Of a stretch of DNA of 64,000 nt, positions 8,267-17,695 are shown one piece after another. This DNA is from Oscillospiraceae bacterium (GTDB taxonomy: Bacteria > Bacillota > Clostridia > Oscillospirales > Oscillospiraceae): contig CADBWQ010000010.1 of assembly GCA_902798545.1 (NCBI GenBank), forward strand, positions 103,329 through 167,328, written 5' to 3'. A program made the translations under genes and the position numbers. The stretch's first letter is position 1, and each line of letters opens with the position of its first letter. The notes beneath the pieces were generated by a model. It was not told where the DNA came from, searched no databases, and saw nothing but the letters and a program-made list of their open reading frames with translations.

Positions 8267-11200
8267 TCAGTAAATGGCACAGCCATTTCTCCCGGCCTGT
8301 TTCACTTTGTAGAGGGCAGTATCGGCGTCTGTGAAGATATCACCCCTGGGATTTTCACGGTCAGAGAACGCAACACCGACGCTCAGCGACACAGGAGGCA
8401 GGTCATCCTTCGGATGCTGGAGCAGGTCATTGGCACGACTGATTTTGCTTTTTACAAGCTGCGCCATGGAACTGTTCACACGGGTCATCACGACCACAAA
8501 CTCATCACCGCCGATGCGGCAGAGAATATCAACAGAACGGAAGCTGTGCTGCAGGATCTCTGCCACCCGCTTCAGAACCCGGTCACCGACGGCGTGGCCA
8601 TAAGTGTCGTTAACGGATTTAAAGTAGTCAACATCGACGAGGATCAGAGCCATGTGAGAGGTGTCCACGCTCTTCATCAGCAGGTCATAGGCACCGCGGT
8701 TGAACAGACCGGTCAGTGCGTCGTGGGACGCCTCATGTGAGAGCCGCTCGCGGGCTGCCCGGTTCTCCTGAAGAATGGAGTTGTAGGTACGGGTGACGAA
8801 GCGGAGTTCTTCGGCGCCGGTGGGTGTGATGATTTCCTGATCGTGCATTTTTTCGATCATCTTTGTAAGCGGTTTACGAATCTCTATGCTGATAAAGAAA
8901 ACCACGCCGAGGATGATCAGGAAAAAGAGCACCGTCATGGCCGTCTGGATCCGGACCAGCAGCGACATCTGAGCCGAGGCCTCCTCCAGCTCCTGGCTGG
9001 AAGAGCGGATCAGTGACTGCGTACAGAGACTGACATTTTCCCGGATTCGGTCTTTGTGGTGCATATAGTTGTTATCAAAGACCAACGTCTGGGCCTTTTT
9101 CAGAAGATCTTCCGAGGAAAGGGCCAGGTCTTCCGCACTCAGGGGTATTGAAGCGATGTCTTCGGGGATTTCTGAGAGATCATAGTTTCCGGCTTCCAGC
9201 CTCATGCGTATTGCAAGGTTTTCCGTGGTGACAAGTTCGTTGGAGAGCTCGAGCGCGGTGTTCAGACTGATGAGCGCGCTGCTGTCGCGCCCGTTCAGAA
9301 GGTTTTCAAGATTCTCGACAGCAAGATCTCTGCGCCGCGTGATATTGATCTCTTCAAAAAAGTCTTTCAGGTATTCAATATCCCCCGTGACAACGAAGCA
9401 GCGAACACGGTCTGTCAGATAGTCGGAACCGGATTCCATATCTGAGGCAGCCATCTGGGCAGAAATATATCGGTCGCTGGCGCGTTCCATCCGCCTGAAA
9501 CCATTGGTGACGGAGAAGTCGGCAATAAAGAGGGCGACAGCGGCAATCAGAGCGAGAATCATGAAAAACAGATTCGCGGTTCTCAACTGGATGCCGTTGT
9601 GATGTTTCGGTGCGGGTGCAGGCTCAGGCGGAGGAGCCTCCTCCACTTCAGGTTCGGTATGCCGGGGAACCGAAACAGCAGGTAAAATGTCTTCCGGCTG
9701 CAAAGCAGAAGTGGATCCCGCCTGCTTCTCAAGTTCGGCTTTGTCCGCCTCCTTCTTCTGAAGAATGAAAGGTTCAAATCCCACGGCCGGAACCGGTTTG
9801 GAAAAGAAATAACCCTGAACAATGTCGCATTTCATGCCCTTCAGCATGCCAAGCTGCTCTTCGGTCTCAACACCTTCTGCGATCACCGGAACAGACAGGT
9901 ATTTTGCGATTTCGATGATGATTTCCAGCAGGTGGGTATTGCCTTCCGGCTTGAAGGCATTACGGATGAACTGCATGTCAAGTTTCAGGGTGTCGATCGG
10001 CAGGGAAGAGATCATGTTCAGAGAGGAATAACCGGAGCCGAAGTCGTCCATCTCAATATGGAAACCCTTGTCACGGAGTTCCTCTACCGTCTTGATGATC
10101 TGACCGGAGTCCCGGGTATAGGCGGACTCGGTAACTTCCAGATGCAGATCGGAACTCACAAGACCGTATTCCTGCAGGATCCCCTGGAGTGTGGAAGAGA
10201 GATTCGGGTCAAACATGTCGATACGGGACACATTTACGGACACAGGAACCGCGTAATCAAACTTGTCCTTCCACTCACGGATTTGCCGGGCGGACTCTTT
10301 CCATACATACAAGTCGAGCCGCTGAATCAGTCCGTTTTCCTCAAAGAGAGGGATGAAGTCGCCAGGACTGATCATGCCGCGCTCCGGGTGAAACCAGCGC
10401 ACCAGCGCTTCGGCTCCCGCAAGGACGGGTGTGTCGGGGCGGACATCGAACTTGGGCTGATAAAAAACCTGAAACTGATGCTCTTCGATCGCCGAGGAAA
10501 AGTCCTCGATCAGCTGCTCGGCATAAATGCCCTTCTCATGCAGCTTGCTGTCGTAATAGCCGATGGTCTGCGTGAAACTGCCGCGTACGGTATCGGACGC
10601 AATCTTTGCGCGGTCGAAGCGGCGCTCGATGTCGATGGACTTGTCGACATTGGAATAAACGCCCATACGCAGACGGACACGATTGCTCGAGGCTTCCTCG
10701 TCACCGGTGAGACCGATGGAGGCATTCTCCAGAATCTCCGGATAGTCCTCGCGATGGGGACAGTATATCATGAAGGTATCAGCATCCCGGCGGCAGACGA
10801 TGCCGCCGGAATCACGAACCATCTCCCGAACCTTTTCCCCGACGCGCCGGAGGACTTCGTCGCCATAGATTTTGCCGTAGCGCTCGTTGATCATATGGAA
10901 ATGGTTGACATCGACGATGATGGCGTCTGTCGCCAGGTCTTTATTGCGGAGGTCAAACTGCTCCGCATGATAATAGAAGAATTCTCTGTTATACAGCCCT
11001 GTCAGCTCGTCGCGTTCTGTGGACTGGATGGTACTGCGGTCCTCCTTGAGCTCGATAATACGGCGAATTCGAGCCAGCGGAACGGTCATATCCGCCGGAT
11101 ACGGCTTTGTCAGAAAGTCAATGGCACCCAGTTGAAGGCATCTGGCTTCAGAAGCCGAATCCGCAGTGGCGACAATGATCGGAATGTGCTTCAGAGTCTC

Positions 11201-11449
11201 ATCGGCCATGACAGCTTCCAGAACATCGAAGCCGGACATCACCGGCATCATCAGATCCAGCAGAACGAGCGAGAGCGTGTCGCAGTGTGTGTGCATAAGG
11301 TTGAGCGCTTCGCGGCCGTTAAACGCATAAAGCACTTCGTATTCACTCTCAAGATTTGCACCAAGCAGGAGCGCATTCACCTGTTCGTCGTCGACAACCA
11401 GAACCTTGCGCCTGTTGGCAGAAATTGTTTGCTCCTGAACGTTAGGCAT
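8267..11449 (-). CDS. Multidomain c-di-GMP protein: REC-GGDEF-EAL-TM-sensor-TM-HAMP-GGDEF
   Basis: A 1,060-residue membrane signalling protein. The receiver domain (15-125) has its phosphoacceptor Asp at 65 in LVLLDLMMP. GGDEF-1 (145-300) is degenerate, with RRDADTF (220-226) at the active-site loop. The EAL domain (315-560) keeps AEALVRW, the DDFGSGYSSL loop and AEGVET, so phosphodiesterase activity is expected. A Pro/Glu-rich linker (590-615) leads to TM1 (625-645), a helical extracytoplasmic domain of about 190 residues, TM2 (835-855), a HAMP-like helix and GGDEF-2 (905-1060). GGDEF-2 has intact RIGGDEF and an upstream RSVD inhibitory site. Hydrolysing and synthesising modules thus sit on opposite sides of one membrane sensor. 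Start at MPNVQEQ: CGGAGG upstream. Confidence 0.92.
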   Translation of the reverse strand: MPNVQEQTISANRRKVLVVDDEQVNALLLGANLESEYEVLYAFNGREALNLMHTHCDTLSLVLLDLMMPVMSGFDVLEAVMADETLKHIPIIVATADSASEARCLQLGAIDFLTKPYPADMTVPLARIRRIIELKEDRSTIQSTERDELTGLYNREFFYYHAEQFDLRNKDLATDAIIVDVNHFHMINERYGKIYGDEVLRRVGEKVREMVRDSGGIVCRRDADTFMIYCPHREDYPEILENASIGLTGDEEASSNRVRLRMGVYSNVDKSIDIERRFDRAKIASDTVRGSFTQTIGYYDSKLHEKGIYAEQLIEDFSSAIEEHQFQVFYQPKFDVRPDTPVLAGAEALVRWFHPERGMISPGDFIPLFEENGLIQRLDLYVWKESARQIREWKDKFDYAVPVSVNVSRIDMFDPNLSSTLQGILQEYGLVSSDLHLEVTESAYTRDSGQIIKTVEELRDKGFHIEMDDFGSGYSSLNMISSLPIDTLKLDMQFIRNAFKPEGNTHLLEIIIEIAKYLSVPVIAEGVETEEQLGMLKGMKCDIVQGYFFSKPVPAVGFEPFILQKKEADKAELEKQAGSTSALQPEDILPAVSVPRHTEPEVEEAPPPEPAPAPKHHNGIQLRTANLFFMILALIAAVALFIADFSVTNGFRRMERASDRYISAQMAASDMESGSDYLTDRVRCFVVTGDIEYLKDFFEEINITRRRDLAVENLENLLNGRDSSALISLNTALELSNELVTTENLAIRMRLEAGNYDLSEIPEDIASIPLSAEDLALSSEDLLKKAQTLVFDNNYMHHKDRIRENVSLCTQSLIRSSSQELEEASAQMSLLVRIQTAMTVLFFLIILGVVFFISIEIRKPLTKMIEKMHDQEIITPTGAEELRFVTRTYNSILQENRAARERLSHEASHDALTGLFNRGAYDLLMKSVDTSHMALILVDVDYFKSVNDTYGHAVGDRVLKRVAEILQHSFRSVDILCRIGGDEFVVVMTRVNSSMAQLVKSKISRANDLLQHPKDDLPPVSLSVGVAFSDRENPRGDIFTDADTALYKVKQAGRNGCAIY

Positions 11450-11516
11450 ACGGAAAAACCTCCGAGAAATAATACCTCGTGACTTCGGATCAAAAAGTAC
11501 AGAATCACATGTTTTC

Positions 11517-11545
11517 ATAATATAGTTTTTTTCAGGAAAAAGCAA
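11517..11545 (-). promoter_or_regulatory. Candidate sigma-A promoter for the c-di-GMP gene
   Basis: On the minus strand, TTGCTT and TATTAT are spaced by 17 bases, about 65 bases upstream of the chosen start. Confidence 0.55.
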
Positions 11546-11731
11546 GAGATACAGAAGAAAAATGAAAAAAGGATCGAAGAACAGGCCCGTGAAGGAGTTT
11601 TGACGATCTCTTATTCACGATTTGCATTTTACAAATGAGCCGGGACCAGGGAACCAGACAGCAGCGAGGGATCTCCTGCCCTCGTGTGATGTCAGAACAT
11701 CATCCGGGAAGACAGAAAAACACACCGATGC

Positions 11732-11760
11732 TTGCCGATGGCGCAGAGACATGATAAGAT
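11732..11760 (+). promoter_or_regulatory. Candidate sigma-A promoter for the CoA-transferase
   Basis: TTGCCG and TAAGAT are separated by 17 bases, 40 bases upstream of the start. The gap between 11450 and 11800 otherwise shows only two small hairpins near 11665-11700 and no gene. Confidence 0.55.
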
Positions 11761-11800
11761 ATGATAAAGATACAAAGAAAAAGCAGGAGGATCAGCAAAG

Positions 11801-13135
11801 ATGGATTATCAGATGATGTATATGCAGAAGCTCCGCACGGCGGAGGAGGCAGTAAAGACCGTAAAAGACGGGGATTGGGTAGATTACAGCCAGACCTGCT
11901 CTTTCCCGCAGGCGCTGGACGCGGCGCTGGCAAAGCGCAGCGGTGAGCTGCGTGATGTGAAGATCCGCAACGCCATCTCCATGGTCCCGGTACAGACTGT
12001 GGAGAATGACCCACACGGATCCTTTACATACAACCTGTGGCATTGCTCCGGTCTTGACCGGAAGTATATTGACCAGGGACGGGCCTATCATACGCCCATG
12101 CTGTTCAGGCATAACGGAACCTATTACCACAAGGGATACGCCCCGGTGAACGTTGCGATGATCACGGTCGCACCCATGGACAAAAACGGCAACTTCTCCT
12201 TCGGCCTCACCAACTGCGCCATGCAGGAGATCCTGGATGCGGCGGAGCATATTATTCTCGAAGTGAATCCGACCATGCCCACGGTCGCGGGACTGGCCAA
12301 CGATCACATCAACATTCAGGATGTGGACTTCGTGGTGGAGTCGGACATCCCGGTTCCAACGGTAAAGAGCCCGGTCGCAACCGATATCGACCGCAAAATC
12401 GCGTCCTTCATTTTTCCGTATGTAACCAGCGGCTGCACGCTGCAGCTTGGAATCGGGGGCATCCCCAATTCCATCGGCAGCATGATTGCCGAATCAGATG
12501 TGAAGGACCTCGGTATGCACACCGAACTCATGAGTGACGGTTATCTGGACCTCTATCTCGCCGGAAAGATCACCAATGCGAAGAAGAAGCTGAACCGCGG
12601 AAAGGGTGTATTTTCCATCTGCAACGGTTCCCGGAAACTCTATGACTTCCTGGACCATAACGACGCAATCCTGTCCGCCCCGATGGCCTATGTGAATAAC
12701 CCCGCCACCATCCGGGAACTGGACGACTTTATCTCCATCAACGGCTGTATCGCGGCGGACCTCTTTGGACAGGTGAGCTCGGAATCTGCCGGACTGCGGC
12801 AGATCTCCGGCACCGGCGGCCAGGTTGATTTTATCACCGGTGCCCTGGAGGCCGAACACGGCAGAGCCTTCCTCGCCATGCACGCAACCTTTACCGACAA
12901 GGCGGGAAACCAGCATTCCAACATCATCCCACACTTCACGAATGGCGACATTATAACGACACCGCGTACCCAGGCGCCGAACATCGTGACAGAATATGGC
13001 ATCGCAAGCCTCCCGGGCAGAACAACATGGCAGCGCGCCGAGGCACTCATCAATATCGCGCATCCGGACTTCCGCGATGAGCTGATCAAGGCTGCAGAGG
13101 AACAGAAAATCTGGCGAAAGAGCAACAAGAGGTAA
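11801..13135 (+). CDS. Acetyl-CoA hydrolase/transferase family CoA-transferase (butyryl-/4-hydroxybutyryl-CoA:acetate type)
   Basis: A 444-residue cytosolic enzyme that moves CoA between acyl-CoA and acetate, usually to end an acid-forming fermentation. Family marks are YKQ-like N-terminus [45 protein letters not shown] (its Glu is the probable covalent catalytic residue), [22 protein letters not shown] and C-terminal [20 protein letters not shown]. Length fits butyryl-CoA:acetate and 4-hydroxybutyrate CoA-transferases. It is not identical to the Roseburia-type But signature, so the acyl group is left open. AGGAGG lies ten bases upstream of the ATG. Confidence 0.87.
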   Translation: MDYQMMYMQKLRTAEEAVKTVKDGDWVDYSQTCSFPQALDAALAKRSGELRDVKIRNAISMVPVQTVENDPHGSFTYNLWHCSGLDRKYIDQGRAYHTPMLFRHNGTYYHKGYAPVNVAMITVAPMDKNGNFSFGLTNCAMQEILDAAEHIILEVNPTMPTVAGLANDHINIQDVDFVVESDIPVPTVKSPVATDIDRKIASFIFPYVTSGCTLQLGIGGIPNSIGSMIAESDVKDLGMHTELMSDGYLDLYLAGKITNAKKKLNRGKGVFSICNGSRKLYDFLDHNDAILSAPMAYVNNPATIRELDDFISINGCIAADLFGQVSSESAGLRQISGTGGQVDFITGALEAEHGRAFLAMHATFTDKAGNQHSNIIPHFTNGDIITTPRTQAPNIVTEYGIASLPGRTTWQRAEALINIAHPDFRDELIKAAEEQKIWRKSNKR

Positions 13136-13140
13136 AAAAC

Positions 13141-13170
13141 ACGGGAATTCGTTCTCCCGTTCTATTCTTT
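13141..13170 (+). terminator. Probable terminator after the CoA-transferase
   Basis: A 6-bp core stem, ACGGGA with TCCCGT, is followed by a T-rich tract (TCTATTCTTT), starting six bases after the stop. Confidence 0.5.
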
Positions 13171-13233
13171 CCTTGAACATGAGCGTTCATTCTGCTAAAA
13201 TAAAATATCAAAAACCGGCAGGAGAGAAGGATC

Positions 13234-16200
13234 ATGCATATGAAAAAATACAGGAGGAAAACAGGTTTTTTCTGCAAGAAGCACGACTGCCGGAACAGGC
13301 AGCCCGTATGGAAGGGTCCATACGCTGCACGGACAGCTGCAAGGCTTTTCTTCTGCACAGTACTGGTCCTGACACTCCTGCTCCCGTGCATGACGGCAGG
13401 CTTCTGCGATGGGAAAATGACTGGCGCAGCAGAAGCCTCACGTCAGTTTGTGGACCCGGTGACATATCCCGACCGATATTCGGGAGTCCTCTATAACAAC
13501 ACAAACGGCATGCCGACATCCGAGGCAAACGCCGTCGCCGAGACGAGCGACGGCTTTATCTGGATAGGCAGCTACAGTGGACTGAGCCGATATGACGGGA
13601 ACAGTTTCCTGCATATCGATTCCACATCGGGAATTACCGGTGTCATCAGCCTGTTTACCGACAGCCAGCAGCGCCTGTGGATCGGCACCAACGACAACGG
13701 CGCTTTGCTGATGGCCCGCGGAAGTCTGAAGCACTGGACACTGTCGGACGGCCTTCCCTCGGCAAAAATCAGTGCCGTCTCTGAGGACGGAGAGGGATGG
13801 ATCTATATCGGAACAGGGGAAGGCATCGTGGCAGTCGACAGGGAGCTGAACCTGTCGAGAATGGAAGAACCTGAGATTGATGGCATTTATGTGGATAGGC
13901 TGCATAAGGGCAGCGACGGCCTGGTTTACGGCATCAGCAACTCCGATGATATTTTTACATTGCGGGGAGGCAGACTTGTGGACTTCCTCGGTGATGAGCA
14001 GAACCCGGTCGAAGACATCCACAGTATTCTCCCTGACCCGGATCTGCCCGGATTTGTCTATCTCGGAGCAGGTGAATCCTCCCTGTACTACGGAAATCTG
14101 TCGGAAAAGTTCCGGGGAGCGGAGAAAACCGATATCGCACCTATCAGCAAGGTGAACGGAATCCAGAAAATCGACCATCGACTCTGGCTTTGCGCCGGAA
14201 ACGGGATCGGTGTTCTGGATGAGGATGGCCTGCATGTGCTGGATGGCTTCCCGATGAACAACAACATCGGACAGGTTATGGCGGATTATGAAGGGAATCT
14301 CTGGTTCACATCCACGCGCCAGGGCGTGATGAAAATCGTTCCAAACCGGTTTACCGACCTGTTCGAACGGTATCACCTCCCCACGATGGTTATTAACTCC
14401 ACCTGCCTGTATGACGACAGGCTGTTTCTCGCTACGGATTCCGGGCTGATCGTGCTGGAGGAAGATAGGCCGGCGCAGGCCATTCCCCTGGAGAAGGCCA
14501 AAGCAGCCTCCGGCGCAGATCTGGAAGAGGATGATCTCCTGGAAATGCTGGCAGGAGTCAGAATCCGCTCGATCATCCGCGACAGCCGGGGACGGCTCTG
14601 GATCTCAACCTGGGGTGAATACGGGCTGCTGCGCTACGACCGGGGAAAGGTTCTCGTCTTCGGTTCGAAAGAAGGCCTGCCCAGTAACTATGTCCGGGCG
14701 GTATGCGAGCGGGAAGACGGCTCTGTCCTGGTTGCCGGCACCGGCGGCGTCTCTGTCATTGAAGAGGATCGGGTGACGGCAAGCTATGGGAAAGAGAACG
14801 GCATCGTCAATACGGAGATCCTGACCGTGGCAGATGCGAAAAACGGAGACATTCTCCTCGGTTCCAATGGGGACGGGATCTATGTAATCAACGAGAGCGG
14901 CACGCAACACATCAGCTATGAGAACGGGCTTTCTTCGGGAATCGTGATGCGCATCAAGCGTGATGCGAAGAGGGACGTCTACTGGCTGGTCACGAGTAAT
15001 TCCATCGCATATATGACGCCGGATTACCGCGTGACAACAATCAGAAACTTCCCGTATTCCAACAACTTCGACCTGTATGAGAGCGACGAGGGCGATATGT
15101 GGATTCTCAGCAGCAATGGAATCTATGTGCTGCCCACGGAGGAACTCCTGGCAAACGGCACGCTTTCACCGGTCCATTACGGCCTGGCAAACGGGCTTTC
15201 CAGCGTTGCCACCAGCAACTCCTACAGCGAACGGACTGCGCAAGGCGATCTGTATATCGCAGGGAACCGGGGTGTGGCGAAGGTAAATATCAATACACCT
15301 ATGGAAGATGTCAGCAGTCTGAAAATAACCATTCCCTATCTGGAAGCGGACGGTGCCCGGATCTATCCCGAAGCAGACGGCGCCTATCATGTTCCGCACC
15401 ATGTTCACAAGCTGTCCGTGTGCAGCTACGTGTTCAATTACTCTCTCTCGGATCCGTATGTCACCTACCAGATGGAGGGATTTGACCGACGGTCCACAAC
15501 CGTGAGCCGGAAAGACCTCGCACCGGTGGTGTATACGAACCTGCCGGGCGGAACCTATAAGTTCACCATGAACGTGCAGGACTCTCTCAAACACACCAGC
15601 AAACCCTATTCCGTGCAGATCATAAAGCAGAAAGCCTTTTATGAGCAGACTGCATTCTATGTTGCCAGTGTGATTGCAACCATGCTCGTGCTGTCCATCG
15701 GCATCATGTGGTATGTCAGAAGGAAAACCCGTATCCTTGAAATGAAGAACCGGGAAGAGGTGGAGCAGGAGCGGCTGAATACTGAGCTGAAGATGGCCAG
15801 CGAAATACAGGGAAGCATGCTGCCCCACGATTTCCCGCCGTTCCCGGAGAGAACAGAGTTTGACATCTATGCTTCGATGGATCCGGCCCGGGAGGTGGGT
15901 GGCGATTTCTACGATTATTATCTGATCGACGAGGATCATCTGTGCCTGGTGATTGCTGATGTCAGCGGCAAGGGCATTCCCGCCTCACTCTTCATGATGG
16001 TATCCAAGGTCATCGTGCAAAGCTGCGCCATGCTGGGACAGGGACCCGCGAATATCCTTTCCAAAACGAATGAAGCGCTCAGCTCCAACAATCAGGTTGA
16101 CATGTTTGTCACTGTCTGGGTTGGCATCCTGGAGATCAGCACCGGCAAACTCACGGCAGCCAACGCCGGGCACGAATATCCGGCGCTGATGAAGAACGGG

Positions 16201-16524
16201 CGCTTCTCCCTGCTCAAGGACAAACACGGTTTTGTGATCGGCGGGCTGGAAGGCGTACCATACCGGGAGTACGAGCTTGCACTGAAGCCTGGAGACAAGA
16301 TCTTCGTCTATACGGATGGTCTGCCTGAGGCGACGGACGCGAATGGGGAGATGTTCGGCACTGAGCGGATGCTGCATGCCCTCAATGAAAAGGCAGACGA
16401 TACACCGCAGGGCATCCTGACCAATGTCGCCGGGGCGGTGGATGAATTTGTCAAAGATGCGGAGCAGTTTGATGATCTGACCATGCTCTGCATGGAGTAC
16501 AAAGGATCGCAGAAGGCTCCCTGA
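13234..16524 (+). CDS. Beta-propeller/Y_Y_Y receptor with SpoIIE-type PP2C phosphatase output
   Basis: A 1,096-residue single-pass receptor. A basic N-terminus and hydrophobic segment (38-58) export a long domain (75-740) of repeated two-component-regulator-propeller blades (the FIWIGSYSGLSRYDG and LWIGTNDNGALL type). A Y_Y_Y-like Ig domain follows (745-800), then a membrane helix (809-828) and a coiled coil (830-860). The SpoIIE/RsbU PP2C domain (865-1090) has metal-site motifs VGGDFYDYY, IADVSGKGIPA, NAGH, VYTDGLPEA and QFDDLTM. The propeller architecture is best known from Bacteroidetes hybrid histidine kinases; here the output is a Ser/Thr phosphatase, probably acting on an anti-anti-sigma factor (inference). 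No such partner is adjacent. Confidence 0.9.
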   Translation: MHMKKYRRKTGFFCKKHDCRNRQPVWKGPYAARTAARLFFCTVLVLTLLLPCMTAGFCDGKMTGAAEASRQFVDPVTYPDRYSGVLYNNTNGMPTSEANAVAETSDGFIWIGSYSGLSRYDGNSFLHIDSTSGITGVISLFTDSQQRLWIGTNDNGALLMARGSLKHWTLSDGLPSAKISAVSEDGEGWIYIGTGEGIVAVDRELNLSRMEEPEIDGIYVDRLHKGSDGLVYGISNSDDIFTLRGGRLVDFLGDEQNPVEDIHSILPDPDLPGFVYLGAGESSLYYGNLSEKFRGAEKTDIAPISKVNGIQKIDHRLWLCAGNGIGVLDEDGLHVLDGFPMNNNIGQVMADYEGNLWFTSTRQGVMKIVPNRFTDLFERYHLPTMVINSTCLYDDRLFLATDSGLIVLEEDRPAQAIPLEKAKAASGADLEEDDLLEMLAGVRIRSIIRDSRGRLWISTWGEYGLLRYDRGKVLVFGSKEGLPSNYVRAVCEREDGSVLVAGTGGVSVIEEDRVTASYGKENGIVNTEILTVADAKNGDILLGSNGDGIYVINESGTQHISYENGLSSGIVMRIKRDAKRDVYWLVTSNSIAYMTPDYRVTTIRNFPYSNNFDLYESDEGDMWILSSNGIYVLPTEELLANGTLSPVHYGLANGLSSVATSNSYSERTAQGDLYIAGNRGVAKVNINTPMEDVSSLKITIPYLEADGARIYPEADGAYHVPHHVHKLSVCSYVFNYSLSDPYVTYQMEGFDRRSTTVSRKDLAPVVYTNLPGGTYKFTMNVQDSLKHTSKPYSVQIIKQKAFYEQTAFYVASVIATMLVLSIGIMWYVRRKTRILEMKNREEVEQERLNTELKMASEIQGSMLPHDFPPFPERTEFDIYASMDPAREVGGDFYDYYLIDEDHLCLVIADVSGKGIPASLFMMVSKVIVQSCAMLGQGPANILSKTNEALSSNNQVDMFVTVWVGILEISTGKLTAANAGHEYPALMKNGRFSLLKDKHGFVIGGLEGVPYREYELALKPGDKIFVYTDGLPEATDANGEMFGTERMLHALNEKADDTPQGILTNVAGAVDEFVKDAEQFDDLTMLCMEYKGSQKAP

Positions 16525-16590
16525 GCAGGCAACAGAGTTGTTGTACCGGTGTCCCCGGTTGTGTGCGATGGAAAAAGAATACAGAACAAA

Positions 16591-16642
16591 TCCCTCTGCA
16601 GGAGGGAGCCGATTTGAGGCTCCCTCCTGCAGAGGGATTTTT
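16591..16642. terminator. Bidirectional terminator, perfect 20-bp stem
   Basis: TCCCTCTGCAGGAGGGAGCC at 16591-16610 pairs exactly with 16618-16637 around a seven-base loop, followed by a T run. It separates the phosphatase gene from the convergent MerR gene. Confidence 0.9.
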
Positions 16643-16666
16643 GTTATTATAGAACGCTTTGACGAT

Positions 16667-17473
16667 TCAGGTCCTGATCGGAATCGCGTAGTAGCCGTAC
16701 TGGAAGCCGATATCCTGCTGCCAGTCAGCGGGCATCAGAGTGGTGCGGAAATAAGCACTGAGCGGTTTGAGATTCAGCGCGTGCAGTGCCTGAAAGGCGG
16801 GATGCTCCGGCGCGTCATAATTCTCGTAAGATGAGTGCGTCAGGGGCGAGCGGAACTTATAATAGAAGACCTTATAGGGAGGAAAATGCTCGACAACGTC
16901 ATTCACGGGCAAATGAAGACGGCGGATCGCATCCTCTTCTACCATCAGCCCCCAGGTAATGCGTCCGTCACGTTCGGCTTTCATGGAGGACTTGACGACA
17001 GGAATATAGCTCATCCAGCTTTTCAGAATCTCGTAAATGCGCGGATCCTGGAGAAAGTCATATTTATCAGTATGGGGCAGAAATGCCATCGGTTTGCTCC
17101 AGCGGATATCCCAGTCATAGTCGCGGTCTGCCAATGGCCTGCTCCATGTGAGAAAATCTTCATAATCCGCGGCCAGCGCCTCATCCAGTAGAATCTCTTC
17201 CTTCATGTGATCCACATTCTCGGAAAGACGGCGGCTGACCGCGGCGTTATCCAGCTTGTGCGCCGTCAGAATTTCGCGGATTTCCCGCAGCGTCATCCCG
17301 TAATTGCGCAGCCGGATACACTCGATCAGAATCATCGTCGTATTGAAAGGATAATAACGATAGCCGCTGCCGCTCCGACCGGGCTGAATAATCCCCTGAT
17401 CCTCATAGTGCTTCAGTAAGTCAGGGGTAACACCCAGGTATTTGGCAAATTCTCCTATACGGTATTCTTTCAA
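16667..17473 (-). CDS. MerR-family transcriptional activator with ligand-binding-type C-terminus
   Basis: A 268-residue regulator. The N-terminal winged helix (EYRIGEFAKYLGVTPDLLKHYEDQGII, then GYRYYPF) is followed by a dimerisation helix. About 130 further residues resemble the small-molecule binding domains of long MerR proteins (ending FQYGYYAIPI). The start is inferred to be TTG at 17473, because no ATG precedes the conserved HTH and GGGGG lies upstream; the frame is accidentally open far beyond it. It is divergent from the flavin reductase, whose promoter has MerR-type geometry, so it most likely activates that gene in response to the reductase substrate (inference). Confidence 0.8.
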   Translation of the reverse strand: MKEYRIGEFAKYLGVTPDLLKHYEDQGIIQPGRSGSGYRYYPFNTTMILIECIRLRNYGMTLREIREILTAHKLDNAAVSRRLSENVDHMKEEILLDEALAADYEDFLTWSRPLADRDYDWDIRWSKPMAFLPHTDKYDFLQDPRIYEILKSWMSYIPVVKSSMKAERDGRITWGLMVEEDAIRRLHLPVNDVVEHFPPYKVFYYKFRSPLTHSSYENYDAPEHPAFQALHALNLKPLSAYFRTTLMPADWQQDIGFQYGYYAIPIRT

Positions 17474-17603
17474 ATCTGTTACCCCCGGAACAAAAAGATT
17501 GCTGCCATGCGCTTTCTGCAACGCTATTATAGCCTGAATTGGATCTTTCTTCAAGGACAAAACAGGAGATGGGAGTATGCAGGCGAGGGAGATATCTTTC
17601 CCC

Positions 17604-17634
17604 TTGACATAAGAGTAACACTCAACATTATAAT
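17604..17634 (+). promoter_or_regulatory. MerR-type promoter with 19-bp spacer and central dyad
   Basis: TTGACA (17604-17609) and TATAAT (17629-17634) are both consensus but separated by 19 bases, the overlong spacer that MerR activators correct by DNA distortion. In the spacer, the dyad GAGT-AAC-ACTC (17613-17623) lies almost at its centre. The reductase ATG is about 60 bases downstream. Confidence 0.8.
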
Positions 17635-17695
17635 CTACCTGTTCCATAAGGAAACCATCAATGCACATAATCAAACACCTGAAAGGAGCAATTGC

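Noticed and set aside
9932-11482. A 516-codon plus-strand frame opposite the c-di-GMP gene
   Set aside because: Antisense shadow without motifs or ribosome site.
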